Source: Bin80 sp026709335 (GTDB lineage Bacteria; Bacteroidota; Rhodothermia; Rhodothermales; Bin80). Taken from it: a stretch of 64,000 bases of DNA. Of the stretch, positions 19,801-28,570 are shown one piece after another (position 1 is the first letter of the stretch; each line of letters starts with the position of its first letter). The stretch spans positions 2,232,001 through 2,296,000 of the forward strand of contig OZ241385.1 of assembly GCA_965200825.1 (NCBI GenBank), given 5' to 3'. The position numbers and the translations under genes are program-made. The notes below the pieces were generated by a model that was not told where the DNA came from, did not search any database, and saw only the letters and a program-made list of their open reading frames with translations.

Positions 19801-19990
19801 GGGGCAGGTTCCCATGACCCCTTTTCGGGATTTGCTGACAGATGAAGAGATTGCTGCTGTCCTGACCTATGTACGGAATGCATTCGGCAATAGCGCATCC
19901 GCAATCAGCCCGGACCAGGTTGAAGCGGTTCGATCAAATACTGCAGATCGGCGAGAGTTCTATACCGCCGAAGAGTTAATGGGGAACTAG
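16826..19990 (+). CDS. SGNH hydrolase - PVC-type haem-binding propeller - HEAT - cytochrome c fusion
   Basis: Protein of 1054 aa with an N-terminal hydrophobic segment and Cys29 (a possible but poor lipobox). Residues about 40-290 resemble an SGNH/GDSL hydrolase: DHIVLVGNNLCSRM in place of the usual GDS block and a later DGFQLNDEGYHLLA. Residues about 370-730 are the membrane-bound dehydrogenase propeller of PVC-type haem proteins (APGYVLELFASE, LWIAVIPSYPHW, EDTDGDGKADK). A HEAT-like helical stretch follows at about 740-910. The C-terminus is a class I cytochrome c with haem-binding CSTCH at 940-944 and candidate axial Met997 in VPMTPF. Such proteins are thought to oxidise sugars in the periplasm and pass electrons to the respiratory chain. 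The true substrate is unknown. Confidence 0.87.
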   Translation: MRAIFNLPFFYSWTSTAVALLLAILFMHCGSQPRGPIQIISKNDHIVLVGNNLCSRMIHFGHFETELHQRFPEHKLTIRNMCDGGNTPGFRPHPGRVSPWAFPGADSFYVDLSQPSNSQGHFETPDEWLTRLQADIILAFFGYNKSFEGSDGLASFEAELNAFVEHTQSQLYNGETPPSLILISPIAFEDLSFQQDLPDGTQENINLSAYTEAVERVAQNHGLPYADVFSSSKKWYRRTLEPLTIDGFQLNDEGYHLLAASIADQVFGGEPILDNQIRSHLLAAVNDKNWFWRNDFKIPNGVHVFGRRYNPFGPDNYPAELRKIRQMTAIRDSAIWMTASGSAMDLEAADAKTLALPEVETNYQPSEKNGELSYLYGDDALATFTTAPGYVLELFASEAEFPDLANPVQMSFDNQGRLWIAVIPSYPHWKPGDPLPNDKLLIFEDTDGDGKADKQTVWADSLHLPVGFELAPEGVYVSQGTDFALLSDTNGDDRADTKQILLSGFDDHDTHHVISAFTAGPSGAIYMAEGVFLHTNVETSYGPVRGTNGGFFRYNPQRRHLERTAQVSIPNPWGIAFDKWGQPFFAETSGPDVRWMLPATIKPRYGIATHKSFNLIEDAHKVRPTSGLEFVSSRHFPDEVQGDLLINNTIGFLGMKQHTMVDDETGYMSNHRQDLVQGSDGNFRPVDMEFAPDGSLYFIDWHNVLIGHMQHNARDPLRDHEHGRIYRITYPARPLVEPAKVHGATIDELLDNLTLPEYRTRYRTRRELRGRDASDVLDRLDIWIEELDSDSENYEHHLLEALWVTWGLNQVDKELLERLLNAEDFRVRAAAVRVLRYNSQLEGRIELFTEAASDSHGRVRTEVLTAASWLTPELGLPIAEKASQDMLDKWNVNVSVTAIAHLNGHPVQSNDTEEDAPGWAAPNLPLYTLGKEVYAQDGYCSTCHRPDGKGLPASGFPPLAGTDWVLGDPDRLIKLTLHGLMGPITVLGQEYPGQVPMTPFRDLLTDEEIAAVLTYVRNAFGNSASAISPDQVEAVRSNTADRREFYTAEELMGN

Positions 19991-20146
19991 TGGAGCGCGA
20001 GCCACATATCCAGTGTAGTGTACGTGGGGCGTATATGTGTTTGATACTCTTTGGGGTGTGAAATATGAAAGCACTCCTTCGCACCGCCACGCTTTCTGAC
20101 TATGCCATTCAGGGATTGATCCTTTGAACGACATCGTTAGTGTTAT

Positions 20147-22510
20147 ATGCTAAGCCCTGACATCCTTATAGTCCTTGCGATCGTTGCGGGCGCCATTGTC
20201 CTTTTTGTCACAGAATGGGTTCGGTATGACGGCGTAGCACTCATCGTTCTACTCGCGCTGGCAATTAGCGGTGTGATCCCCATGTCGCGTGCTATTGAGG
20301 GATTTGCAAATCCGGCCGTAGTTACAATTTCAGCGGTGCTCGTTCTGAGCGGAGGGTTGTACCGTACGGGGGTGGCAAATCTGCTGGGAACCCAGTTGAT
20401 GCGCTTTGCCGGAACTTCCCCACTTCGCCTTACGATGGTCATGATGCTTGCAGCGGGGCTGATGTCTGGCGTGATGAATAATATTGCTGCTACCGCACTT
20501 TTGTTACCGGTAGTGCTTGATATCGCACGCCGACTGGGAATCCGCCCTTCCAGGCTTCTGATTCCGCTCGCCTTTGCCTCACTTCTGGGTGGTATGACTA
20601 CACTCATAGGAACCGGACCGAATATCCTGCTCTCAACCATTCTTGAACGCTCAGGCCAAGGCTCCTTCGGACTTTTTTCATTCACCCCGGTGGGAGCCGC
20701 GGCGCTTGCTCTGGGAATTCTGTATATGATTCTCGCTGGTCGCCACTTTCTCCCTGATCGGCGAAGTAACCAGGAGCGATCTATGGGGGAAACCAGCCTT
20801 CGGGATCGCTACGCTCTGGATGACACAGTATTCTGCTTACGAATACCTCGGCGCTCCAAACTCCATGGACAAACTCTTGTGGAAGCCCACCTCGGGCGTA
20901 TCATGGGAGTTGATCTGCTCGCTGTCCAGCGAAAGGGACACTTCCTCAGAGCGCCTGAGCCAAAGTTTAAGCTCCAGAATGAGGATATCCTCGTGTTTGA
21001 GGGTCGGCCGGATGCTATCAATGATCTGCGTTCATGGGGGCAACTGAAGAAAATCCGTACCAAGCGTGAGAGCATTCTTGCGACTCTGATGGATAGCTCT
21101 GCAACCTTCGCACGGGCTAAAATCACACAAAATTCCAACCTCATTGGAATCCCTGTGCAAGAACTAGATTTTCGAAACCGCTTTCGCGCTCATATCATGG
21201 CTATTGAGCGCAATGGGATCATTCTACGATCATCTCTTCAGGAAACCCGAATTCAGGCTGGTGACTTTCTTCTCCTGTTCGGTGAAGAAGAACTGCTTCT
21301 GCAACTTACTTTCACCGATGACTTCGCCTCTATTAATTCAATTGATCCCCGGGAGTATGACTTTGATCGTTGGCTGATGCAACTTGAAATCCCTGAAGGA
21401 TCTGGCATGGATGGACGAACCCTGGTTTCTACTCGCCTTGGTCATGCCTTTGACCTCACGGTTCTTGATATTCATCGTAGCGGAGACTCAAAAAAAAACC
21501 TCCTCCCCGGGGCTTCCGACATCCTCAGACCCGGAAATCGAATCATTATTCAGGGATCTCCAGAGCGGTATGCCCTCCTTCAGGCCCTCCAGGCGCTTGA
21601 ACCACACGAAATAGATGGCCCTTCCATGGTCACGGATCTGGAGTCCGAAGAAGTTGGCTTCGCGGAGGTTACACTTGCCCCCACCTCACACATAGTGGGA
21701 AAAACACTGAGTGAGATCTTCTTTCGGGATTCGTTCGGTTTGACCATCCCCGCGATTTGGCGAAGTGGCGAAACCATTCACTCCAGTATTCACCTTAGTG
21801 AAACGCCCCTCCAGTTTGGAGATGCGCTCCTTGTTTACGGCCAGCGGAAAAAGATTCAGCTACTCGCCAATGATACACGCTTCCTGATGCTCACACCCGG
21901 GCTCAGTGAGGTATTCCGAACCCGCCGGGCTCCGATTGCAGGAGCAATCATGCTCGGCGTCATCCTGTCAGCTTCACTCAACCTCCTTCCAGTTTACATT
22001 GCCGCCCTTCTCGGTGCTCTGCTTATGGTGTTCTCCGGATGCATCAAGGGAAACGAAGTCTACAAACTCATTGAGTGGAGAGTCGTAGTACTGCTTGGCG
22101 GAATGTTGGCTCTCGGACTTGCCATGGAGGAATCCGGTGCCGCAGAACTTCTTGCGCGTGAAGTCATCGGACGAGCAGCGGATGCTGGCCCTCGATTCCT
22201 GATTGCAAGCCTCTTTCTACTCTGCGCCCTTGCGGCCCAATTTATCCCCACATCAGCGGTAGCCGTCCTTGTTGCACCAATTGCACTTAGCACCGCTTTG
22301 GAATTGGGCTTCTCTGCTCAATCACTGCTCATGGTCGTGGCCGTGGGCTCTTCCTGTGCGTTCCTGACTCCCTTCGGCCACCCGGTGAACCTCCTGGTAA
22401 TGAGTGTTGGCGGGTACAAGGTAACAGATTACACGCGTACAGGCGCACCTCTTTTCTTACTCCTCCTTCTGCTTGTGGTCTTTTTCTTGCCCTTAATATG
22501 GCCAATATAA
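20147..22510 (+). CDS. SLC13-type permease with four TrkA-C-like domains
   Basis: Sodium/anion symporter-like inner-membrane protein, 787 aa, of the CitMHS/DASS superfamily. The N-terminal block (residues about 5-205) and C-terminal block (about 590-787) are hydrophobic helices. VTISAVLVLSGGLYRTG, the hairpin segment GVMNNIAATALLLP, and the C-terminal repeat PTSAVAVLVAPIA are the substrate- and sodium-binding signatures. Between the blocks is a long cytosolic insert in which I count four TrkA-C (RCK_C)-like modules, at about 225-290, 318-380, 412-480 and 505-570, each with the ALLVxG-like ending (ILVFEG, FLLLFG, IIIQG, LLVYG). Two such modules are usual. They probably bind a nucleotide or other regulator. 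The substrate (sulfate, dicarboxylate or other) cannot be told. Confidence 0.87.
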   Translation: MLSPDILIVLAIVAGAIVLFVTEWVRYDGVALIVLLALAISGVIPMSRAIEGFANPAVVTISAVLVLSGGLYRTGVANLLGTQLMRFAGTSPLRLTMVMMLAAGLMSGVMNNIAATALLLPVVLDIARRLGIRPSRLLIPLAFASLLGGMTTLIGTGPNILLSTILERSGQGSFGLFSFTPVGAAALALGILYMILAGRHFLPDRRSNQERSMGETSLRDRYALDDTVFCLRIPRRSKLHGQTLVEAHLGRIMGVDLLAVQRKGHFLRAPEPKFKLQNEDILVFEGRPDAINDLRSWGQLKKIRTKRESILATLMDSSATFARAKITQNSNLIGIPVQELDFRNRFRAHIMAIERNGIILRSSLQETRIQAGDFLLLFGEEELLLQLTFTDDFASINSIDPREYDFDRWLMQLEIPEGSGMDGRTLVSTRLGHAFDLTVLDIHRSGDSKKNLLPGASDILRPGNRIIIQGSPERYALLQALQALEPHEIDGPSMVTDLESEEVGFAEVTLAPTSHIVGKTLSEIFFRDSFGLTIPAIWRSGETIHSSIHLSETPLQFGDALLVYGQRKKIQLLANDTRFLMLTPGLSEVFRTRRAPIAGAIMLGVILSASLNLLPVYIAALLGALLMVFSGCIKGNEVYKLIEWRVVVLLGGMLALGLAMEESGAAELLAREVIGRAADAGPRFLIASLFLLCALAAQFIPTSAVAVLVAPIALSTALELGFSAQSLLMVVAVGSSCAFLTPFGHPVNLLVMSVGGYKVTDYTRTGAPLFLLLLLLVVFFLPLIWPI

Positions 22511-22781
22511 AATCGGATTATTGCAGCACCACCAAGGGAGTCGACGTTACTTCGCCTTACAGATTTACAGAAGTCAACTGGAAAGCGACTCTAATGGCGT
22601 AGTCGAGGTTCAAAATTCGCAAATTTTAAGATGGGTTTCTGGAATCGTGTGTCTGACGTTCAGATCGCACACATGTACTTTATGAAAGAGTGAATATTTC
22701 CGGATACGCGCAGTTGCTATTTCGTAAGATTCACTCGAAAAATAATGACTAATCAAAAAGCGCAAGAAATTTTTGTCTCTG
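22511..22781. other. Non-coding gap
   Basis: Sequence between the permease stop and the first 100-bp repeat. No gene or obvious terminator is visible. Confidence 0.4.
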
Positions 22782-22882
22782 GAGGTTCTTGCAAAACCTC
22801 TGTTTTCAGACAGAAAAAATTCCCTCAGATGCTTCCAGAGCAATGTTTATGCTCAATTTCGGGGATTTTGCAAGAGGTTCTC
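22782..22882 (+). repeat. 100-bp inverted-terminus repeat, copy A
   Basis: Begins GAGGTTCTTGCAAAACCTC and ends TTTTGCAAGAGGTTCTC, so the two ends are imperfect inverted repeats of each other. The interior (TTCCCTCAG ... GCAATGTTTATGCTCAATTT) is shared with copies at 23991, 34148 and, inverted, 53817. It codes for nothing and is MITE-like. Confidence 0.75.
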
Positions 22883-22888
22883 TGAAAT

Positions 22889-23959
22889 TCAGTTTGTGAT
22901 CAATGCTTCAAGAAATCCCTCATACGCTGGCTTTGGTCTATAGCCACTATCAAAGAGCAAAGGCCATTCCGGATTTCCCCAAAAATCAATCAACCAACTT
23001 TCGGGATCTCGTAACCCCCACCAAGTAATAGCGAACCGGCTACCTTCAGGCAGGTCCATAAACGCAGCCACAATCTCATTGACCCGCTTTTTTTGAAGCT
23101 CGCTCCGTGCATTGGTCAGTTGAGATAGATCTCCCTGAGGGTTGACACGAACGTCCATTTCAGAAATATGAATCTTGAGGCCTCGCTGAACGATAGCGTC
23201 CATGACGGCAATGATGTCAGAGAGCGGCGGAGTATTGTAGGTAATATGCATCTGAAGTCCAACCCCATCAATCGGGATACCGCGAGCTTGAAAATCATCT
23301 ATCATGGCTAGCATTGAATCCCGTTTTTTTACATCCCAAATTGTACCGTAGTCATTGTAAAACAAAAGTGCATTCGGATCAGCTGATCGGGCATACTGAA
23401 ATAATCGTGCCATGTAATCCGATCCCATGCGACGTCGGAAGATCGAATTTCGTAGCGCACCCGATCCATCTTCAAATGCTTCGTTGATCACATCCCAGCT
23501 TATGATATCATCCTTATACCGGTGAATAACATCCGTGATATAAGTCTGCACCGCCCCTTCAAACTCAACATCTGTTCCATTGAAATTTTCCAGCCATAGT
23601 GGTGTAGATTGATGCCATACCAATGTATGTCCGTGTACCTGCATCTCATATTCCTTCGCAAACGCTGTTAATTGATCCGCTCGAGTCCAAATGTAGTTTC
23701 CTGATGGATCCGTCAAATGCCTCATCTTCATCTCATACTCAGCTGTTACACTGTTAAAAACAGTTCGGGTAATCTCCGAGTGAGGTGCAAGGTTGAGCCG
23801 GTTTGACTGAAGCGCAACTCCAACGGGGAAGGAAGCCACGGATCGCAATGCAGTGTATTCCTCCATAGTTTCAGGATCTTGCCCTGTAACAGAACTATCT
23901 TTGCATGCAACCGCCAGGACCATAAAACCAGCCAACCATAAAATTCTAACTCCCGGCAT
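22889..23959 (-). CDS. Endo-1,4-beta-xylanase, GH10, lipoprotein
   Basis: Glycoside hydrolase family 10 enzyme, 356 aa, cleaving internal beta-1,4-xylosidic bonds. An N-terminal signal ends in LAVAC (Cys19), so it is probably lipid-anchored. Family motifs are VHGHTLVWHQSTPLWL, the acid/base Glu160 in SWDVINEAFED, LLFYNDYGTI, GVGLQMHI and the nucleophile Glu267 in HISEMDVRVN. The catalytic domain is complete with no extra binding module. The gene stands alone on the reverse strand between two direct copies of the 100-bp repeat, 7 bases from the downstream copy and 31 bases from the upstream one, so repeat copy B covers its promoter region. Confidence 0.93.
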   Translation of the reverse strand: MPGVRILWLAGFMVLAVACKDSSVTGQDPETMEEYTALRSVASFPVGVALQSNRLNLAPHSEITRTVFNSVTAEYEMKMRHLTDPSGNYIWTRADQLTAFAKEYEMQVHGHTLVWHQSTPLWLENFNGTDVEFEGAVQTYITDVIHRYKDDIISWDVINEAFEDGSGALRNSIFRRRMGSDYMARLFQYARSADPNALLFYNDYGTIWDVKKRDSMLAMIDDFQARGIPIDGVGLQMHITYNTPPLSDIIAVMDAIVQRGLKIHISEMDVRVNPQGDLSQLTNARSELQKKRVNEIVAAFMDLPEGSRFAITWWGLRDPESWLIDFWGNPEWPLLFDSGYRPKPAYEGFLEALITN

Positions 23960-23990
23960 CCTCTGTTAAATCACGAAATTTCTATATCTT

Positions 23991-24090
23991 GAGGTTCTTG
24001 CAAAACCTCTGTTTTCAGATGAAAAGATTCCCTCAGGTGCTTCCAGGGCAATGTTTACGCTCAATTTCAGGGGTTTTGCAAGAGGTTCTC
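23991..24090 (+). repeat. 100-bp inverted-terminus repeat, copy B
   Basis: Same family and orientation as the copy at 22782-22882: left end GAGGTTCTTGCAAAACCTC, right end GGGGTTTTGCAAGAGGTTCTC. It lies between the divergent xylanase and DUF1549/DUF1553 genes. The reading frame of the latter is open back into this repeat (ATG at 24051). Confidence 0.8.
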
Positions 24091-24116
24091 TTGAATCATT
24101 AAATCCTCTTGGACCA

Positions 24117-27116
24117 ATGGTTGCAATCAGAGTCCTGATTGATTATCGTATTGTTTGGATCATCATTATGTTTTCCTTGTCATCGCTTGGATGCTCTAGA
24201 CATGATACTACTTACAAATTACCAAATCAGGTGGATTTTAATTACCATATACGACCAATTCTCTCAAACTCATGTTATGTATGTCATGGTCCAGACATCA
24301 GTACCCGAGAAGCAGAATTGCGTCTGGACACCTATGCCGGAGCGACGGCCCAGCGTTCCGATGGTCGAGCAATTGTCCCCGGAAATGCAAAACGCAGTTT
24401 ACTCATTCAACGCATTCAAGCGGAAGATCCAACGGAACGGATGCCTCCTCCGCAGATGAATAAAGTGCTCACTGAACACGAAATCGCGCTACTCTCAAAA
24501 TGGATTGACCAAGGAGCGGAGTACAAAACCCATTGGGCACTGATTCCACCACAAAGCCCCGAAGGCCCGCGCTCTATTGATGATTTACTCGAGGAGAGGC
24601 TGATGGCAGAAAGAATCTCTCCTGCGCCCCCAGCACCCCGAACCAGCCTAATTCGGCGCGTTTCTTACGTGCTGACCGGACTTCCCCCTTCGCCTAGCAC
24701 CGTTCAAGCATTCAAGAAGGATGAATCGCCGGATGCATATGTGCGGCTTGTAGACAGCCTCCTTGCCTCTCCTGCATACGGCGAACGATGGGCACGCCAT
24801 TGGATGGACCTCGTCCGATATGCGGAGTCAAAGGGACACGAATTTGATTTTACTATTCAGGGTGCATGGCAATACAGAGATTACCTGATCAGGGCATTCA
24901 ATGAAGATGTACCTTACGATCAAATTGTGATGGAACATCTTGCCGGGGATGTTCTCCAACAGCCCAGGCGCAATCCCGACCACGGATTCAATGAATCCAT
25001 GATTGGAACGGCGTATTTCACGCTTGGGGAAGGAAAACACAGTCCTGTTGATACCCGTATTGATGAAGCAGATCGCATTGATAACATCATTGATGTGACC
25101 ACGAAAACATTCCAGGGATTGACCGTCTCCTGTGCACGCTGTCATGATCACAAGTTTGACCCGATTCCAACCGAGGATTACTATTCACTGTATGGTATTG
25201 TTGAGAGTGCTCGCTTTACTCCTGCCCCGATTCTTTCAGAGGACTACTTCATGGGAATTTCAAACCTCATCGACTTCAATCAAACCCTCCGCTCGGATAT
25301 AGCCAGTAAGTGGCAGTCATCGCTAAGCAAACCTGCAACCGTATCCGTCAGACGAACGAGTTCAAGCACACCAACCGTGCAAACCAGCAGCGAGGATTGG
25401 GAATTTCTGGGGGATTTTCGCAATGGCTCTCTAGGTGGATGGATTCCCGACGGTGTCGCATTTGAAGGTGCTCCTCTTCACGGCGCTCCTCTCTTCAAGG
25501 GAGATCGTTTGCAGCGGCTCACCGAACAAGTAGCCAGCAGCCGTCAAATCTCGGAAGGGATTCCCGGTACGCTTCGCTCTCCTACCTTTACCCTCGTCCA
25601 TGACTCAATTACCGTCATGGCCCAAGGGTACAAATCTGCACTGCGATTGGTGATTGACAACTTCCAGTTGATTCGTGCACCGATTCATGGAGAACTTGAC
25701 CGGGAATTGAGCAGTGATGTACTCATCCCCTACCAGTTTGATGTGAGTATGTGGAAAGGCCACAAAGCTTATTTGGAACTCTTGGTCGGTACGTATGACA
25801 AGAATCGCTATGTGACGGATCAGCATATGCTTTCGATTGATGATTCATCCTACTTTGAAATTTCTTATGCCGTAGCCCACGACCATACAGCACCATCATT
25901 GGCACGCCTTGAGCACCAACAGACTTCGTTGGGATCTTCAATTCATGCCTGGGCAACAACAAATGTCACCACATCGCAGCTTGCAACTATCAACCGGGCT
26001 TTGGAATCCGGGGATCTACCGCGCCCTCAGGTTCCTGATCAAATTCGTCAGAGAGATCAAACGAAAAATCTTCTCCCTTCTGCAGAATTTTTTATTGGCA
26101 TGACTGAGGGAGATAATGTCACCAGCGCAATTTTCGGGCGCGGGAATTATAAAATCCCCGTCGGAGAGCCCATTCCACACAGATTTTTAACCGCCCTAGA
26201 TTCAACAAACTTTCCGTTTACTCAGACATCCAGTGGACGGCTGGAATTTGCGAAAGCTATCGTGGATCCCTCAAACCCACTCACTGCTCGTGTCATGGTT
26301 AATCGGTTATGGCATCATGCATTTGGGAGAGGGATCGTTGAAACTGTGGATAATTTCGGGGCGCAGGGGGGACTGCCAACCCACCCTGAATTACTAGACT
26401 ATTTAGCGCTACGCTTCGTGCAGTCTGGATGGTCCATCAAATCTATTCTCCGAGAAATTGTCCTTTCAGAGGCTTTTCAGCGTTCCTCAAAAGCATCCGA
26501 AGTAACCCTTGATGCTGACCCATCAAATTTGCTTTTGTCTCACTACCCCGTTCGTAGACTGGAAGCCGAAGCCATTCGGGATGGGGTTCTGGCGGTATCG
26601 GGGCAATTGAATTCCACGATGTACGGCCCTCCGGTGCCCGTTCATCTGACTGAATTTATGAAAGGAAGAGGACGTCCTGCAGTCAATGGACCGCTGGATG
26701 GATACGGGCGGCGTAGTATTTACATTGCGATACGCCGCAACTTTCTGTCACCGATGATGCTCTCTTTTGATATGCCTATCCCGTTCTCCACGTTCGGCAC
26801 ACGTAATACGAGCAATGTCCCCGCACAGTCCCTTACGATGCTCAATGATGAGTTTATCGCCCAACAGGCAACACGTTGGGGTGAGCTACTGGTGAAACAG
26901 CCTCACCAAGATATTACAAACCGGATTGAGGTAATCTATCTGACGGCGTTTTCCAGGCTGCCTGATCCAAACGAACTGATGGAAGCACAGTCTTTCATCA
27001 ATACTGAAGCTGAAGAACTTGGCCTGGACTCAAAATCAGTCATGGATGCTTTGGAAATCTGGACTGCCTACTGCCATGTCATTTTCAATCAAAAGGAATT
27101 TATCTACCTGATCTAA
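24117..27116 (+). CDS. Cytochrome c (PSCyt1) - DUF1549 - DUF1553 lipoprotein
   Basis: Large periplasmic protein, about 999 aa from the chosen ATG. That ATG gives a good lipoprotein signal (VWIIIMFSLSSLGC, Cys26). An earlier in-frame ATG at 24051 lies inside the upstream repeat and would put the hydrophobic segment too far from the N-terminus. The haem motif CYVCH is at 53-57. DUF1549 follows with LLASPAYGERWARHWMDLVRY and SCARCHDHKFDPI, the latter a CxxCH that may bind a second haem. A central beta-rich insert comes next, then DUF1553 with NPLTARVMVNRLWHHAFGRG and PVRRLEAEAIRDGVL. The stop overlaps the DUF1501 start (TAATG). This pair is typical of Planctomycetes and marine polysaccharide degraders; its chemistry is unproven. 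Confidence 0.9.
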   Translation: MVAIRVLIDYRIVWIIIMFSLSSLGCSRHDTTYKLPNQVDFNYHIRPILSNSCYVCHGPDISTREAELRLDTYAGATAQRSDGRAIVPGNAKRSLLIQRIQAEDPTERMPPPQMNKVLTEHEIALLSKWIDQGAEYKTHWALIPPQSPEGPRSIDDLLEERLMAERISPAPPAPRTSLIRRVSYVLTGLPPSPSTVQAFKKDESPDAYVRLVDSLLASPAYGERWARHWMDLVRYAESKGHEFDFTIQGAWQYRDYLIRAFNEDVPYDQIVMEHLAGDVLQQPRRNPDHGFNESMIGTAYFTLGEGKHSPVDTRIDEADRIDNIIDVTTKTFQGLTVSCARCHDHKFDPIPTEDYYSLYGIVESARFTPAPILSEDYFMGISNLIDFNQTLRSDIASKWQSSLSKPATVSVRRTSSSTPTVQTSSEDWEFLGDFRNGSLGGWIPDGVAFEGAPLHGAPLFKGDRLQRLTEQVASSRQISEGIPGTLRSPTFTLVHDSITVMAQGYKSALRLVIDNFQLIRAPIHGELDRELSSDVLIPYQFDVSMWKGHKAYLELLVGTYDKNRYVTDQHMLSIDDSSYFEISYAVAHDHTAPSLARLEHQQTSLGSSIHAWATTNVTTSQLATINRALESGDLPRPQVPDQIRQRDQTKNLLPSAEFFIGMTEGDNVTSAIFGRGNYKIPVGEPIPHRFLTALDSTNFPFTQTSSGRLEFAKAIVDPSNPLTARVMVNRLWHHAFGRGIVETVDNFGAQGGLPTHPELLDYLALRFVQSGWSIKSILREIVLSEAFQRSSKASEVTLDADPSNLLLSHYPVRRLEAEAIRDGVLAVSGQLNSTMYGPPVPVHLTEFMKGRGRPAVNGPLDGYGRRSIYIAIRRNFLSPMMLSFDMPIPFSTFGTRNTSNVPAQSLTMLNDEFIAQQATRWGELLVKQPHQDITNRIEVIYLTAFSRLPDPNELMEAQSFINTEAEELGLDSKSVMDALEIWTAYCHVIFNQKEFIYLI

Positions 27117-28564
27117 TGAGTACTCCACATCGTCTCAATTATCGAATGACCCGCCGAGAAATGCTGACCATGTGCAGGAACGGTTTCGGTGGTGTAGCCC
27201 TTCTGGGACTCATGGGAAGCTCTGCCTTTGGCAATATGATTGCACAGGGTTCCCGACCAGAAACGAATCCGTTGCATCCCCGACCTGGCGGCTTGATTCC
27301 GAAGGCACGAAGTATCATTTTCCTGTATATGGATGGCGGTGTCTCCCAAGTTGACAGTTTTGACCCGAAACCGCGTCTTGCGAAAGAGAATGGTGAGAAC
27401 CCGCACGACAAATTTTCGGTAGATGCAACCCAGTTCAACAGTATTGGCAAGATTCTGAAAAGCCCCTGGGATTTTCACCGTTATGGTGAAAGCGGCATTG
27501 AGGTCAGTGACCTGTTTCCCCATGTCGGTCAATGTGTGGATGATCTTGCGGTGGTTCGATCGATGGTGGCGGATTTTCCAGAACATACGAACGCCAATTA
27601 TTTCCTTCATACGGGAATCGGGATTCAGGGACGCCCCTCTATGGGAGCTTGGGTGAACTATGGCCTTGGCAGCGAAAACCAGGATCTTCCGGGATATATC
27701 GTCCTGGACGGTGGCTTGATTCCTCCTGGGGGATTGGATAATTTCAACAGCGGATTTCTTCCTGCTGCATATCAGGGATCTATTTTCCAGGCTGGTGACA
27801 TGCCCTTGCCAAATATTGAGCCTCGAGAGGTAACCTCTGATCTGCAGCGTAGAAAACTGAACCTGATGAGTCGAACAGACAAGCATTTGCTTGGCCGAAT
27901 TGGCCATGTGGATGATGTGGAGTCGGCAATCACAAATTATGAATTAGCTTACCGGATGCAGGCTTCCGTTCCTGAATTGACCGATCTTTCTGGTGAAACA
28001 GAGGTGACAAAGAAGCTGTACGGCATGGATTCATCTGATCCGAATACCCGTATTTATGCCACTCAGTGCCTGTTAGCGAGGCGCTTGGTTGAGCGAGGTG
28101 TCCGGTTCATTGAACTTACCTGCCCCAATGTCGCCGCAGACAGATGGGATCAGCACTCCAATCTAAAGGAAGGACATGAGTTGAATGCTCACGCTGTAGA
28201 TCAGCCCATCGCAGGTTTAATCAGAGACCTGAAAAGCCGTGGCCTCTTTGAAGATACACTCGTTATTTGGGCAGGAGAATTTGGACGAACTCCCTTTGCA
28301 CAGGGTACGAACGGCCGAGATCACAATCCGTCAGCATTCAGTATCTGGCTTGCAGGAGCTGGAATCAAAGGAGGGACTACGTATGGAGCCACAGATGAAT
28401 ATGGCTACCGTGTCATCGACCAGAAAACCACTATTCACGATCTTCATGCGACGATGCTATACCTGCTGGGCCTGGAGCATGAGTATCTGACCTACCGGTT
28501 TAGCGGGCGCGATATTCGCCTGACGGATGTAGGAGGGAGGGTTATCCAGGGAATTCTCTCGTGA
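27116..28564 (+). CDS. DUF1501 protein (sulfatase-fold, exported)
   Basis: DUF1501 family protein, 482 aa, related to the alkaline phosphatase/sulfatase fold. The N-terminus has MTRREMLTMC followed by a hydrophobic run, a probable twin-arginine signal. Family motifs are SIIFLYMDGGVSQVDSFDPK with candidate metal-binding Asp residues, HTNANYFLHTG, and the late WAGEFGRTPFAQG. The sulfatase C-x-P-x-R site is absent, so it is not an ordinary sulfatase. It is translationally coupled to the DUF1549/DUF1553 gene (one base shared), and the two almost always occur together, presumably as a periplasmic complex. Substrate unknown. Confidence 0.9.
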   Translation: MSTPHRLNYRMTRREMLTMCRNGFGGVALLGLMGSSAFGNMIAQGSRPETNPLHPRPGGLIPKARSIIFLYMDGGVSQVDSFDPKPRLAKENGENPHDKFSVDATQFNSIGKILKSPWDFHRYGESGIEVSDLFPHVGQCVDDLAVVRSMVADFPEHTNANYFLHTGIGIQGRPSMGAWVNYGLGSENQDLPGYIVLDGGLIPPGGLDNFNSGFLPAAYQGSIFQAGDMPLPNIEPREVTSDLQRRKLNLMSRTDKHLLGRIGHVDDVESAITNYELAYRMQASVPELTDLSGETEVTKKLYGMDSSDPNTRIYATQCLLARRLVERGVRFIELTCPNVAADRWDQHSNLKEGHELNAHAVDQPIAGLIRDLKSRGLFEDTLVIWAGEFGRTPFAQGTNGRDHNPSAFSIWLAGAGIKGGTTYGATDEYGYRVIDQKTTIHDLHATMLYLLGLEHEYLTYRFSGRDIRLTDVGGRVIQGILS

Positions 28565-28570
28565 GCAAGG

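Noticed and set aside
24051..24116. N-terminal extension of the DUF1549/DUF1553 protein within repeat copy B
   Set aside because: It would displace the lipoprotein signal from the N-terminus; the extension is repeat sequence.
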